64,000 bases of DNA from Xiphophorus maculatus (lineage: Eukaryota > Chordata > Actinopteri > Cyprinodontiformes > Poeciliidae). Position 1 is the stretch's first letter. Each line of letters starts with the position of its first letter. The notes below the pieces were generated by a model that did no database searches, was not told the DNA's origin, and was given only the letters and a program-made list of their open reading frames with translations. Position numbers and translations under genes: made by a program. This document shows positions 1 through 12,300 of this stretch, one piece after another. The stretch spans positions 22,960,720 to 23,024,719 of the forward strand of contig NC_036457.1 in assembly GCF_002775205.1 (NCBI RefSeq), read 5' to 3'.

Positions 1-2163
1 AACTCCCCGGGTTCAGCTCAGCATCATAATTTAATGCAACACAGCAGCACTTCTCCTTCATCTCCCTCACAATCTCATCTTCTGCTGTTGTGCGCATGCA
101 GACGCCCTGTTCCTGCAGGAGCTTTAGGCAGAAAAGAGGAGAAGACTGAAGGCTGCACAACAAGGCCATGATGAAGACCTTGGCTCATGAAACCAATAAA
201 GCACCGGACAAAAGTTACTGAGTAAATCTAGACCTGAAGCAGACTGATCCAGAGGGCCTCGTACTGAAGTGGACATTTAATGTGTTTATCAAAATAATTT
301 AACAGAACTGGTCACCTTTAAGAGCACCAAGCAAAGTGTTGCAAACCTTTTTAAGCTGCATTGTGACATCCAGACCAGCCAAAGGGAAGCGCTGGACTGC
401 ATGAGGCAAACTGTAGCCCTCAAACACAGGAACACTGTGGCTCACGCCTTGTCCAGAGTCAAACACCACACCTAGAAACGGGTCATCAGGCCCAATGCAT
501 TAGCAACAAAACTAGGCAACTTAGAATGTGAAACATTTAGGTTTTAGGAAAAAGTAAAAAAAAAAAAGAGGTAGGAAGAAGTCTGTCTGAAGAAGGTGTG
601 CAGACAAGCGACTGGCTGCAGGACCTACCAGTGGTTCTCCCTGCTGCATACAGTGCAAGAACTGCCTGCATGGCCACATACGCCAACGGAACACCAAAGT
701 TCTCAAACATGATCTCCACCATGCGCTGCCGGTTCTCCAGAGGGTTCATGGCTGCTTCGGTCAACAGAACAGGATGTTCCTCAGGGTCCACACACAGCTG
801 CTGGAATGTGTACTGCCAGATCTAAAAGGAATGGAAAAGCCTGAAGGACTGGGCTGTGCGAGTTCTACAACACGACAAGAGCTTTGGGTGTCAAGAAAAC
901 TCATTTGAAATGTACCTAATTCAGGACAGCACATTACACAATGTTCCAGGTTGAAAACAGTGTTTTGAACATAGGCTTTCTAGCCACAGGTTAGTTTCCA
1001 AACCCAGTCGTTGATTGGACTTTATAATCTAATACTTCCCCATTAAGAACCAAGGAGCCATTGTTCATATTGTCAAACTACAATATGGTGATCATTTCAG
1101 TTTTACGACCACAGAAAAAAAATTCTGGATACCATAAAACTTTCTGAACTGTAGAACAGTGAGGCGTGTTAACCATTCCTAAACTCCCAGCAGCAGAAAG
1201 CAGCTCATCCCACCTTCAGGCAAGAACTGCTGCAGACATTTCTACTCTGGTTCTGCAGGTCTGCTGATAGCATCAGGACACACTAAGCACACAGCAGAAA
1301 GCCCAGAGCTGGCCTGCAGTGCCCTGCTACCAGGCTATAATGAACAGCAGAGTTCTGTAGGAAGAAGCTGCTGCCAAATGTAGCACAGCGACTTTAGGCT
1401 TCACACAGCCCAGGAACATTGAGGCAAATGCTAACTTAATAGAAAAACATTACATCAAACAAACGTAACCTGAGGAAATATGAATAGCATATTCATTCTC
1501 AGAGTCTCTCACTCCGAGTCAGTAGGTCACCATCATGGGCAAGCTTTCTACATTTTCTTACTTTTTCCATCTCTTCCCAGTTGCAAATGATCCCATTCTT
1601 AATGGGGTGATTCAAAGTCAGAACCCCCCTCATGTGTTGAGCATCATGGCCAATGTAGAGCTCTTTCTCCACAGGCCCACTCATTATCTCCTGCAAAGAC
1701 AAATGTATCATTGTAGACAGAGATTCAAATAAAATTTTCAGCCAAAGAAACTGAAAATCATTTCTGTTTCACCCTTGCTTTTAAATCCATAACTCCTGTG
1801 AAAAGTGAGGAACCCAGCTGAAGGTTCTGATGAGGAGCGGGTTCTAATATTCTTTATGGTGAGCCACATTCTGCTCTGCAGACAAACACTCTGCTTTAGT
1901 CTAAACCTAAATCTCATCCAGTTACCCCCATTAGGGCTATGATCCATCTCCTCTGAACAGTCGGAGGACTTTAGAATTATTCCAGATCTCTATAAAAGAT
2001 TAATCAATTGAAAATTTCCAAACGGACCTACCCATCTCACCTCATATTTTGGAACTCCAGTTATTGTTGGGAATGTAACGTATGGCAGGTCTTGATTCGC
2101 AAATCCTGCTTTCATCAAACCAGATCCCATATCCAGGACGACAGGGACATTGAAATCTGTAAT
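1..2163 (-). CDS. Actin-related protein (partial, 3' end outside window)
   Basis: Five consecutive coding exons of an actin-fold protein on the minus strand: 2041-2163, 1562-1690, 629-821, 347-471 and 121 to beyond base 1, all with AG/GT borders and matching phase. Actin landmarks are visible in order: phosphate loop 1 ([15 protein letters not shown]), the [14 protein letters not shown] block, the [14 protein letters not shown] segment and phosphate loop 2 ([19 protein letters not shown]). Actin-fold proteins bind ATP between two lobes and act in filaments, dynein adaptors or chromatin complexes. Loop 2 has Gln where conventional actin has the second Asp (DSGDG). Similarity is spread between conventional actin, centractin and testis-type ARPs, so I give no family name. 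Testis ARPs are usually single-exon, unlike this gene. The first exon with the start codon was not found; it should lie between 2164 and about 3300. Confidence 0.85.
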
Positions 2164-2895
2164 CTACAACCAGGAGAAGAAAAAAAAGAAAGAAAGTTGG
2201 AGGTCAGAAATCGGTCAGTTTTCTTCTGGTTCATGTTGGTTCCAATGTAATGATTTAAAAACAGCCAAGGATTTAAAGACTGCTTCATGTCTGCAGTATC
2301 TACAGGTACATATAAAATAAAAATTTTGTAATAAAAAAAAGTCAAGATTAAAAGCTCATGCTAATCAGCTACTTGACTCAAAACACATGCATAAGGTTCC
2401 CAACCCTTTATGAAATGTACCGTTTATCACTTTGGGTCAGTAGGTCATCATCATGGGGAAAACTGCTGACTGGACAAATCTCCAGCACCCCTCACACAAA
2501 AAGTCACTTCTGAAGAAATTGCTTGTTCACAGAGTTCTGAACAACCAGACGTCTCCTACACACAGGCTTCAAGTACTACATGCACCGAGTCAATCCACTC
2601 CTGATCCAGAGACAAAACACACATCTTCCCTGGGGCAAGAAGAAGAGGAACTAGACTGGTGAGCAATGGTCCAGGCCTGTTTTCAGATAAAAGTTAATTC
2701 TGCATTTCAAATGGAAATTAAGCTCCCAAAGTCTGGAGGAAGAGTGGAGAGGCACAGAATCCATGCTGCTTTAAGTCCAGTGACGTTTCCACAGTCAGTG
2801 ACAGTTTGGGGCGCCAAGATATCTGCTGGTTCTGGTCTGCTGGGTTTTTTAAAGTCCGAGTCAATGCAGCCGTCTACAAGAATCTAGAGCTGCGT

Positions 2896-3063
2896 TTCCT
2901 AACCCTGGTCCTCCAGGCACACTGCCCTGCATGTTTTAGGCTTTTCCTTGTTTCGGTCCAGGTGATTTCAATCGACAGGCGTTTGCTGACTTGGAATCAT
3001 CTGAATCAGGTGTATTAAAGCAGGGAAACAGTGTGCCTGCATGTTTTAGACCAGGGTTAGGAA
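2896..3063. repeat. Short inverted-repeat element (MITE-like)
   Basis: A 168-bp segment bounded by 15-bp inverted ends (TTCCTAACCCTGGTC at 2896-2910, its complement at 3049-3063), with a second inverted block around the GCACACTG and GCATGTTTTA motifs. This is the layout of a non-autonomous DNA transposon. I could not see a convincing target duplication. It lies between the 3' end of the SEC14/spectrin gene and the actin-related gene. Confidence 0.6.
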
Positions 3064-3318
3064 GCACGTCATACTTCCCTCTGCTGACCAGCAGTATGGA
3101 GATGTTGGTTTTACTTTCTAGAGAATGTCAAGAGGAAACTGAGAGGCCCCAGGCCCAGCAAGGCAGCTGCTGGGCTCAGCAGAAACACCGACCACCTCCA
3201 TCCCACAGCGCAAAAGGAGCCCAACAAACTACTGAGTCCATAGAAATTAACACACTTTACAAAACACCAACATTTATCTTCATAACAGAGGATAAGATCA
3301 ATGAAAAAAAATGATATT

Positions 3319-6300
3319 TTAATTTTCTGGGCCACTGAGTTTTGGGTCGTCATCTGCAGGTTGCAACATGTTGTATCTGTACCAGTAAGCAGCAGAGCCA
3401 ACAGCGTTTATAACCCTCTGTACTAAAACCAAACTCACTCCTTATGTGTTTTAGGAGCTTGTACTAAACCAACTAAATTATGCATAAAAACATGAAGTGG
3501 AGTACCTGGATAATGTCATCCTCCCTAAACTGGGTCTGAACCCTCTGTGTCACATGGTCGGATATCCTCACAGAGTCAGATCTCAGAACGCCATCAGGAT
3601 GGTTTTCTTCTTCTTCTCCTCCTGGGTCAAACTCCAGTGGCTGAATGGGAGCCATCTGGAGGACTGGCTGCAGGTCTACTTCTGCTTGCTGCTCATCTTT
3701 CCCAGCAGGCACCATGGAGGGATCTGCTTTCTCTGCATTAGTCACTTCGGAAACAGTCTCCTCATTTCCATGGACTAAATGGTTATTGTTGTTGTGTTCT
3801 TTAACATTGGGATAGAGAAAATCCTTCCTGCAATCTGTAGCCACCCTACTGGGTGCCTCAGGCTTTAAATGGAGTTGGGCTGGAGCTGGGCCAGGCACCT
3901 TTTCATGTTCAGCTGGGCGACCATTCACAGGAAGTGAAGCAGTTTCTGGCTCCGAAACAGGAAGTGGGAGGAGTTTTCCTCCTGGATTAAACTCTCCATC
4001 ATGTGGCATCAGTTCAGAGGTCAATCGCTTTTCATTCAGCTCTTTCCCATGTACAATCAGAGGTTGGACATCCACAGAAGATTCCTTCAAATCACAAGAA
4101 CTAGAAACTCTACTAGTGTGACCAATGTTAAGACCCTCAGACAGCGGTGGGTTCTCTCCAACAGCACCGTCTGCAGCGCTGGAACCCGTCTCTGACAGGA
4201 GCTCAGCGTCCTCTCCAGACTCGTCCGATACACAGCATCTCCCCGACTCTGGAGCCATGTCCTCATGACCAGGTGCTTCATTTAAGGTCTTCTCAATCTC
4301 CCCTTCTCTTTTTCCCAGTTGCAACCAGAAAGCTTCCCTGTTTGTGTGAAGGCCTGGTGGATGTGGCGAGGTGGAAGCTGCACCCTCCGATGGCTGCTGG
4401 CCTGTGCCGAACTTCAGCTCCTGGACTTTGAGCAGGAGCTGATCCGGGACATGACCATGCCTCATCTCACCCAGCAGGTCCAGCCTGCCGGTCAGCTGTT
4501 CGTCTGAACAGGCGTCGCTGTCCGTCATAGAGTCGGTCTGACTGAGCTGCTGCCAGCCACCATCAATGTCCGCCAGATCAGTGGAGCCCTGGAAATATGC
4601 AACATTAGAAAAACAGTCTGATAACTTACATAAACATAAATGGTTTAGTGGTGTGGTTACAGCAGCATTAAAAAGCATGCTGACCAATCAGCTCTGAGTT
4701 GAAGCAGTTACAGTGAAACAAGGAGCCGAGTTCTCATGGATCAAAGATGCTAAAAACACAAAGCATGTTGCTTATTTCAGAAATGGATGGAATATTATTT
4801 TCAGTTATGATGGAGTTTTACTTCAGAGTAAAGTCGAACATGTGCTCTGTAAAGACCTGGTGCAGCTGCTGGTTACTGCCCCACTGTGGCCACAGATCCT
4901 GCCCCTCTCCGTCTCGCAGCAGAGCGTCCAGCTCGGCTTCCTGAGCCAAAACATTCTCCTCCTCCTACAAAACAGAGACCTGTGATGCTCATCTGAGCTC
5001 CTGTTAGGCTGGGAACCAACCCAGAGCAGAGTGTGGTGGTTCAGCACCCTGGAGCTTCAACTGGATCACTGACCTCCAGGATCCCTCCAGCCTGGTTTAA
5101 TATTCTCTCCACTTCTCTCAGATTCTCTTGCTCCTTCACCTCCCAGTCGGCTAATGACAGATCAGTCATGCTGAAAACAGAACAAAACATCACTTCGCAG
5201 ATAAACTGCAACCATGTTGAGATCCATATCTGAAGAGAAAAGGTGATTAAAACAACACTGATCTATAGAGTTCAGTGTGTGGTCTGTCTGACATCTCTCT
5301 CGGTCTCACACACACTTAGGGTTGATCTGAGAGCAGACTGCAGCTCTCTCACCAGGTCACCCTCTGGATTTGAACCTCTCTCTCCTAACAGGAACAACCT
5401 TTGCTGATCTATTAGTCTACTGTAGGGGGCAACAAAGTTCAGATGTCTACAATGCAAATGTGACCAGCTGGAATTGAAGGGTTTCCCTCCAGTGTATTAG
5501 AAGCCTGGCAATCCACCAGGCTTTACTTGTGCCCCCACCAGACTAAGCATTGCTTATTTATTCGAGTCTTTTTAGAATGTTTGCATTTTTTTAAGACTTT
5601 CTAGTTGGTGTTCAGGTATTCATTTTAAAATCTTTCAACATAATTATCGAGGGATATTTTCAAATTTTCTGTCAACTTTAAACATTTAACTCAAAAACAT
5701 GATGAACCGCTGGATGAATGACTCCCTTAGTGCCCAACCGCTGGACTTAGCAGGTTTTGGGGGGAAACCTTGAATGGGAATTTTGCTCAAATCCAGCCAC
5801 TATAAAAAAGTACTGCTGTACATCAAAGCTGAGGTGGCTGCATGTCCACATGGTCCAGAACATTACCTGTCTGCTCCTGGTCTTTCCTCCTGCAGGTCGT
5901 AGGAGTCCCAGAGGAGGTTGGGGGCCTCCGTGTCTCTCCCGTCAGTGATGGTGCTGGACAGAACGTTACTGATGGGGCTGAGTTCAAGATCATCTTCACA
6001 AGAATGCTGCAGAGTCATGCAGCTCAGCGCCTCCGTGTGTGTGAGGCATTGTGAAGACCCTCCCTTCTGTCGCCCCACTCCGCTGCACTCAGGGCTCAGC
6101 TTCTTCTGGGGAGTGGGCTTTGGGGTAATGGTGACTGTGTATGAATTTTCCAAATCATCCACTGGCAAGCTAAGCCAGGGATTGGTGGGGGGGGCAGCGG
6201 AGCGCTTCACCATGATCTCCAAGTTCAGGGATTCTGCTTGTACTTTAGGGATAATCTGGATGCTAGTGCTAGAGAAGTTTGCTGGGAGGGCAGAGCCAAG

Positions 6301-9300
6301 CTTTCTGCCGACCTCACTTCCTGGAGCACTGAAGCTACCCCCCTCCTGCATGCTGGGCTGTCCTGAGGCAGCCATCGTAGGATCCGAGATCCTAGTTAAT
6401 TTTTGGAAATTCTCCACTTCATCTTTTCCTCCTGGAGCCTCCACCTGGGCGATCCGATCCGCCGCCGCCAGCCTGACAGCAGCAGCCGAGAGCAACGCGG
6501 CAGGATGACTCCCTGCTTCCAAGCCGCTTCCACAGACTGCATGGTCCTCCTCAGACATCCCTTTGTCTTCATCCGAATGATTTAGACAAAGTTCAGAGTT
6601 CCGATTTTCATGTAGCATCTCATATTGCCACTGGAGGGCGAGCTGAAGCTGCTCCACTGACACTGGTCCAGAGGACATCAGGAGCGTCCTCAGAATCATG
6701 CACCTGACGTTTGAAAGAGAGAAACAGCTGAGGTCTGGTCCAGGAAAACAACTAAACTCATCTGAGCTGTTGGCGAGAAACAGAACGCCGTTTCTCACAC
6801 TGACATTTGCTGAAGTCACAGTGACTTCAGCAAATACAGCTGACAGCAAATTCAGCTGTATTATTTGTGATACCTGAACATAAGTGTTCAGGTATCACAA
6901 GCTCTGACAGAAGCAGCAGCAATAAAGGCCCTTCAGACTCCTGACATTTGCAGATGACACCACTATGTTACCCTCAGTTGTTATCAAAGTTACTAATCAG
7001 GTTATAATGCGATTCAGTTAAGAAAATAAATAAAACTTTTAAAAAAAATGGACTTTGAACTTGAGCTTCATATTTGATCCGTTTCTTTAAAAACTCCTGC
7101 TCTTCCTGAAACTCCGCCCTCAGGAAGTCATCCCAACATGGCTCCTCTATTAACCCTTTAACATTTCTACCAATGTTGCTCTGAGAAGCAGCTCCTGTAG
7201 CTCAGCAGATCCACCGTTCCGCCAGGTGTTTGCCAATTGCTGCTGCTAGTCTGAAGGAGCTGAGTGAGGAGAGGACGAGATTTGTTTCAACAACCTGAAC
7301 TTAAAGATGTCAATAAACCTGAATTATTATATTGCGTTTGTGACAGAAGTTTGAAGCCCAAATAAAAAGACAATGCATTTTCAGTGGGTCAACAAACATG
7401 CAGCTTTTGTGGAGAGTTTAATACTACAACTAACTGATGCAGTGGTCCCGTGGATTTTTAGAGCAGTGTTTCCTTTGTGGAACAGTGTTGGAACTGATAA
7501 ACTGCCAATAATTTTACTTATTCTATTTGAAGTCATTTAAGCAATACATTGTAGGTTTTGAGTCAAATCCTTTGTGTACATCACCCATCCCAGCTGCCAT
7601 CAAGGATTTGGGTGGGAAAACGAGGAACAGCTGCTACACATGGAACTAGCTTTCATTTACCACAGCACACATTTGCATTATGGTGGACCATCATGCTGCT
7701 TTAAAGAAAATAAAGAGTCAAAACACTGACCAACACTCCTAGTGTAATGTGACGTTTACCTCTGGGAAAGGCGTCTGCTCGCCTGTTGCACCTCATTATC
7801 TGGGATGGAAGTGGACAGACGGGACAGGTGAAGCAGCTCCTCCATTTCTGGAGGAGGATTCTTCCTCAGGAACGTGGAAAGTCTTTGCCTCCATGCAGGG
7901 ATTGTCCTCAAACTGTTGCTCTGTTGCTCTTCATAAACTCCTGAGAGGAGCTCTGGGAGGAAGCGGTCACTGAGGACCAGCCTGTACCACCTGTCGGCCT
8001 AAATCACAACAATTCATTCATTATAAGATGAGAACAAACATGTTTCATGATCTATACCTCATGACTCAACAGTAGCAGATACCCAGACAACTGTTTAGTC
8101 CAAGAGGATGTGAATACTGTAAATCACACACACACACTTTATAACCCCATGTCTTTGCATGATGGCAACTTGCCTTGTTGTAGTAGTGATGGTAGCTGGA
8201 CACAGCCCTGAGGGTCTGGAGGACAACCTGGACAGCAGAGTGAAGGTTTTCCTTCTGCCTCTCCAGCTCCAGAGCCCAGCTCTCCTCATGCCACGACTTC
8301 ACCGGAGAGATCTCCTCTAACGTGTGGATCACATCTTCAGCACAGCGAATCAGAGCCTGGGAGGGGAGAGGGAATAACCTCACAACATCATGATCCTCAG
8401 ACACACAGAACCACTACTGCTGGGGCAGCAGGAAGTGACAGAGCTCTGTACCATAGCCGGAGTAGAAATGGACGTTTCAAATTCAGACAGCAGCAAAGCT
8501 GCCGTTGTAGAATCCTTCACCATCTCCATTCTGTACGGCTGAAGCTTCTCTTGAAGAGATTCCATCTTCACAATAATCTGTAAACACATTTACCATGGTT
8601 ACCATCATCCTGTGCAGCAGAGAATAATGTCACACTGAGAAAAGAAAATCTCCTTAGAAGCCAGAATTAGTCATCATGCTTGCAGAAAATGTAAATATTG
8701 GTGTTCTTGAACATTTCATCCTGAGTTCAGTTTTTTTATCAGCACCACATGAGGTCTGCTGCAAATCACAGTCTGGTCCTTCATAGAGACAGATGGCAGA
8801 GCTGTTGACTTAAACCACTGATGAGTTAAAGGCCATTAACACAAACGTCCTGATGAGAAACATGCTTCATTTCAAACAGATTTTCAAATTCAAAGATATA
8901 ATATTCACTTAGCCCTTAATCACATCATAATAGTGATGAAGAGCAGTCGTTTTCCCCAAAATGAGCTGCAGCAACCAAAAGCGATGCTGCTGTTGGACGT
9001 CTACTCCTCTTCCCAGAAACTGCCTCTGCTTTTAGAGCCCTCATGAACCTTTACCACCGCAGGCCACCAACGCTCATTTCTGAAAGCAAAGCCAGCAGAC
9101 TGCTAAACAAGCAGACTCACCTGCAGAGCGCTGTTGCTCAGCTGCAACACCTGCAGCTGCAGATGGGCCTTAGCAAAGGCCTGCTGCCACAGCAGCTCCA
9201 CTTTCTCCACAGCTGCAGTGATTCTGAAAAAAAAAAAAAAAAAGAAATCATAGAAGCAGTCATCCATCTGGAGAACTATGAACAGTTCAATCTGTGGAAA

Positions 9301-12300
9301 CAACTCTGAACTAGTGTACCTGCTGTGGTTCTGCAGCATGTCAAAGGCTGTCTGGGTGAAGAAGGGGGTGCCAGCCATGGCCTGGTAGCATGGCTCTCTG
9401 TCAGGGTGGCGCAGCTTCTCACACACAGCCTCACAATGCTTCTGTAGCTCGTCCAAGCCCAGCTCCCTGCGCACACACACACACAGCAGCTCAGTTAGTA
9501 AACGCTGCTCCGGAGGAGTGACTGAAGTCAGATTCCAAACATTGTGAGCCAATACTAAAATGACATCGAGTGTTTGATCTGTGAAACATCACTGCAGCCC
9601 TCTAGTGGCTATAACTTTGAAGCCAGTATGCTTTAAAAAAAAAAAAAAGTTCAGCTTAACATTGGTCATAGATTGATTCTTGGTTAGAACCATCATAGCT
9701 ATTGGCAACATTTTCAATACTTTGATTTTTTTTGTTGTTGAAATCAGTAAATGATGACCACATATTTAAAGACTAGGTGTTTGCATTGTCCATTGGAAAG
9801 TGTCTCAGACACTCCCATTCTCCCCACCATTTGGACTTTAGGTACAAAAGGTTTCAGAGACATTTTTATCCACCTGCAGAAGTAAACCTGACCCCTCCTC
9901 TGTCCCCAGCTCCCATTGGCTAGTCACCAACAACAAGTTAGTTTTTGGCAGATGCTGAAGATCTTCAGTGGGATATAAATGTCCTAGACTATTAGTAGGC
10001 TGTCAGTCTGCATGGTGTGAGTTCAGCAGATGTAGAGAAACTTTGAGAGCCTCCAGAAGCAAATATTTTAAAATCATTTATAGTATCCTGCCAGTATTAG
10101 TATCACTTAGGTTGATGTACGGGTGTCATTCTTTAAAACATTTTCACAAAAACCAGGATAAATCCTTTCAGATTTTTCCTTGTCGACATCAATACAGAGC
10201 AAAGTAGCTTCAGCTCACAGGAGACCAAAACGATTCCAAAGACTTCAGCCTGGATAAAGATGAACCAGAGGAGTCAGGATCTGTATGAGTTTTTTAACTT
10301 TACGTTTTTGTGGAAACTGGTTGGTAATTTATTCTGGTGTGGGAGTAAGCTTCCTTGAGATTTGGACAACTCTGCAACAATTTAGTTAAACCCTGAAGGT
10401 TTTAACTAACCCTTTTCTGTAACAATTCCTTCCTGTAACACAAAGTTATGGTAAAGAATTGTGATGTAATTTTCCAACTTTGGGAGAAGAAAAAAGTCTC
10501 AGTTGGACTGTCATGTCCTGCTGTCATAAAACTAAGTCAATATGGTTGACTTCCCCCCCTGAATTGAAGACAGATGACACCAAAATTACATTTTTTTCAG
10601 CAGGAAAAAGTGCATTTGACTCATCTTGTTTAAGAAAAAAAAATCCTAACAAATTTAGTTTCATTGTTTAAAGAAGATGATCCAGATAATGTCAAAGTGT
10701 CACCTTTCTGTCACCTGACAGTATAAGGAGAGGGCCTGACCTCCTAAGCTGCAGGAACTTTGCTTCATTTGTGCTGCAGAAGTGTTGGAGCTGGCTGAGG
10801 CTGGAGGGCAGCGGCAGCCTGGACAGAGCCTGTAGCGTGGAGATGCACGACGGCAAACGCTGCACCACTGACAGGAACTCCTGAACGAAGCCATCAATCT
10901 CCTGCAGGGACCAGCAGAGGATCACGTCACCATGGCTGGAAAAATCACAGATGCATACTAAAAAAAAAAAGTTTGTACCACAACACTGTTCTTCATACTT
11001 CTAAGCTTACAAGTCAAAACCTGATTGACAGAAATTATTGGTTTACGTGTAGCCAATCAGCCACCTCTGATTTATTCAGCGCAATAAGCAGCCTGAATGC
11101 AGGCCTGAGGCCAGTTCCTTTCACTGGTTAATGAACAGTCTCTGAACAAGCTTCACCATGGTAACCAACAGTTCACACACTGACCCATCAAGACAATATA
11201 TGCACCAATAAAAACCTTGAAGTTAAACACAGGATGAACTGATTCAAGAACAATTCTGGAAGACTTCAAGGGGTATGAATACTTTTGCAAGCCACTGTAT
11301 AGGTTTTTCTATTGTTATGCAATTATTGTGGAACATTGATGTGAAAAGCCAGTAAGACAAAATGATTAGGTACTCCAAGTTTCACTAGCTCTACTGAGAG
11401 GCATTGGAAGAGTTCTCCTGTCACTGGCTTCGTTCTTTCAGCGGTTCATCATTACCTTCATAAAGCTAACCCAGCTACTGTGGCAGTACAGAAAGTAACC
11501 CCCCAGAGAGGCTGGCAGCTGGCTCCGGTCGATGGAGTTCCACAGCTCTGGAATTTCTTTCAGGAGGATATTCTGACAAAGACAGAGCCGTGTTAGATAT
11601 CAAAACTAAAAGCAGCTCTTCCCTCAGTAGGATGCGCTGTACATACCCTGAAAGACGCTTCGCAGGACTTTGACCCGACCAGGAGCTTTAGCAAGAGCTT
11701 TGCTGCATCCTTCCTTTTGGGCTGAATGATGTAAACACTGTGGACGGTTCGCTTGTGTTCCTTGGAAAAGGAAGGTTCATAAATTAGAAGTATTTTTTAG
11801 AATTTACGTCACTGAACCATTAAATTCAAACCTTGTGTTTCAGACATCAGATTTTGCTTCCATGACAGTAGACAAGTCGCTGAGAAAGTTGAATCAAGGT
11901 TTAACAAAATGATATAGTTTCATTTTGTTTTACTACCAGGTTGATTTTGCCCAGACTTCTTACCTTCCTGTCAGTAACAACTAGAGCTGGACATGCACTG
12001 CACAATATTTTTAGTAGTTTCAGATTCATGTCAAACTGTACACCTCCATAGCAGGGTTCAATAATTCACAGACTACGACCAACAGAATGGGTAGTCTGTC
12101 CAAAATGGACCAGTACAGGAACTTGGGGAAATGAAAATTGGAATAAATCATTTTCTAGCCTAAGTTTTATATCAAATCATTTTGATTGCCAAATGTAACA
12201 CTACAAACAATGTCAAAAGCCAAAGGCTGCCATTAGGCCTGAAATGTATTCAAAGTAGCTTTTCATTTATGGAAAAATATTTGCACCTCCCACTTAATCA

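Noticed and set aside
1518..2457. Near-identical 22-bp blocks GTCAGTAGGTCAYCATCATG at 1518 and 2436
   Set aside because: 21 of 22 bases match, but the surrounding sequence does not; too short to call a duplication and with no clear role.
4001..4507. Plus-strand frames of 60-94 codons over the SEC14/spectrin exon
   Set aside because: Opposite-strand shadows of a real exon; no splice logic or family resemblance.
3473..4687. 404-aa open frame read as a stand-alone gene
   Set aside because: Its N-terminal part is intron sequence and its last ten residues lie past a splice donor; the true coding part is the exon 3506-4588 of the SEC14/spectrin gene.
5918..6508. 196-aa plus-strand open frame
   Set aside because: Antisense to the 837-bp exon 5867-6703, whose frame is confirmed by phase with both neighbours.
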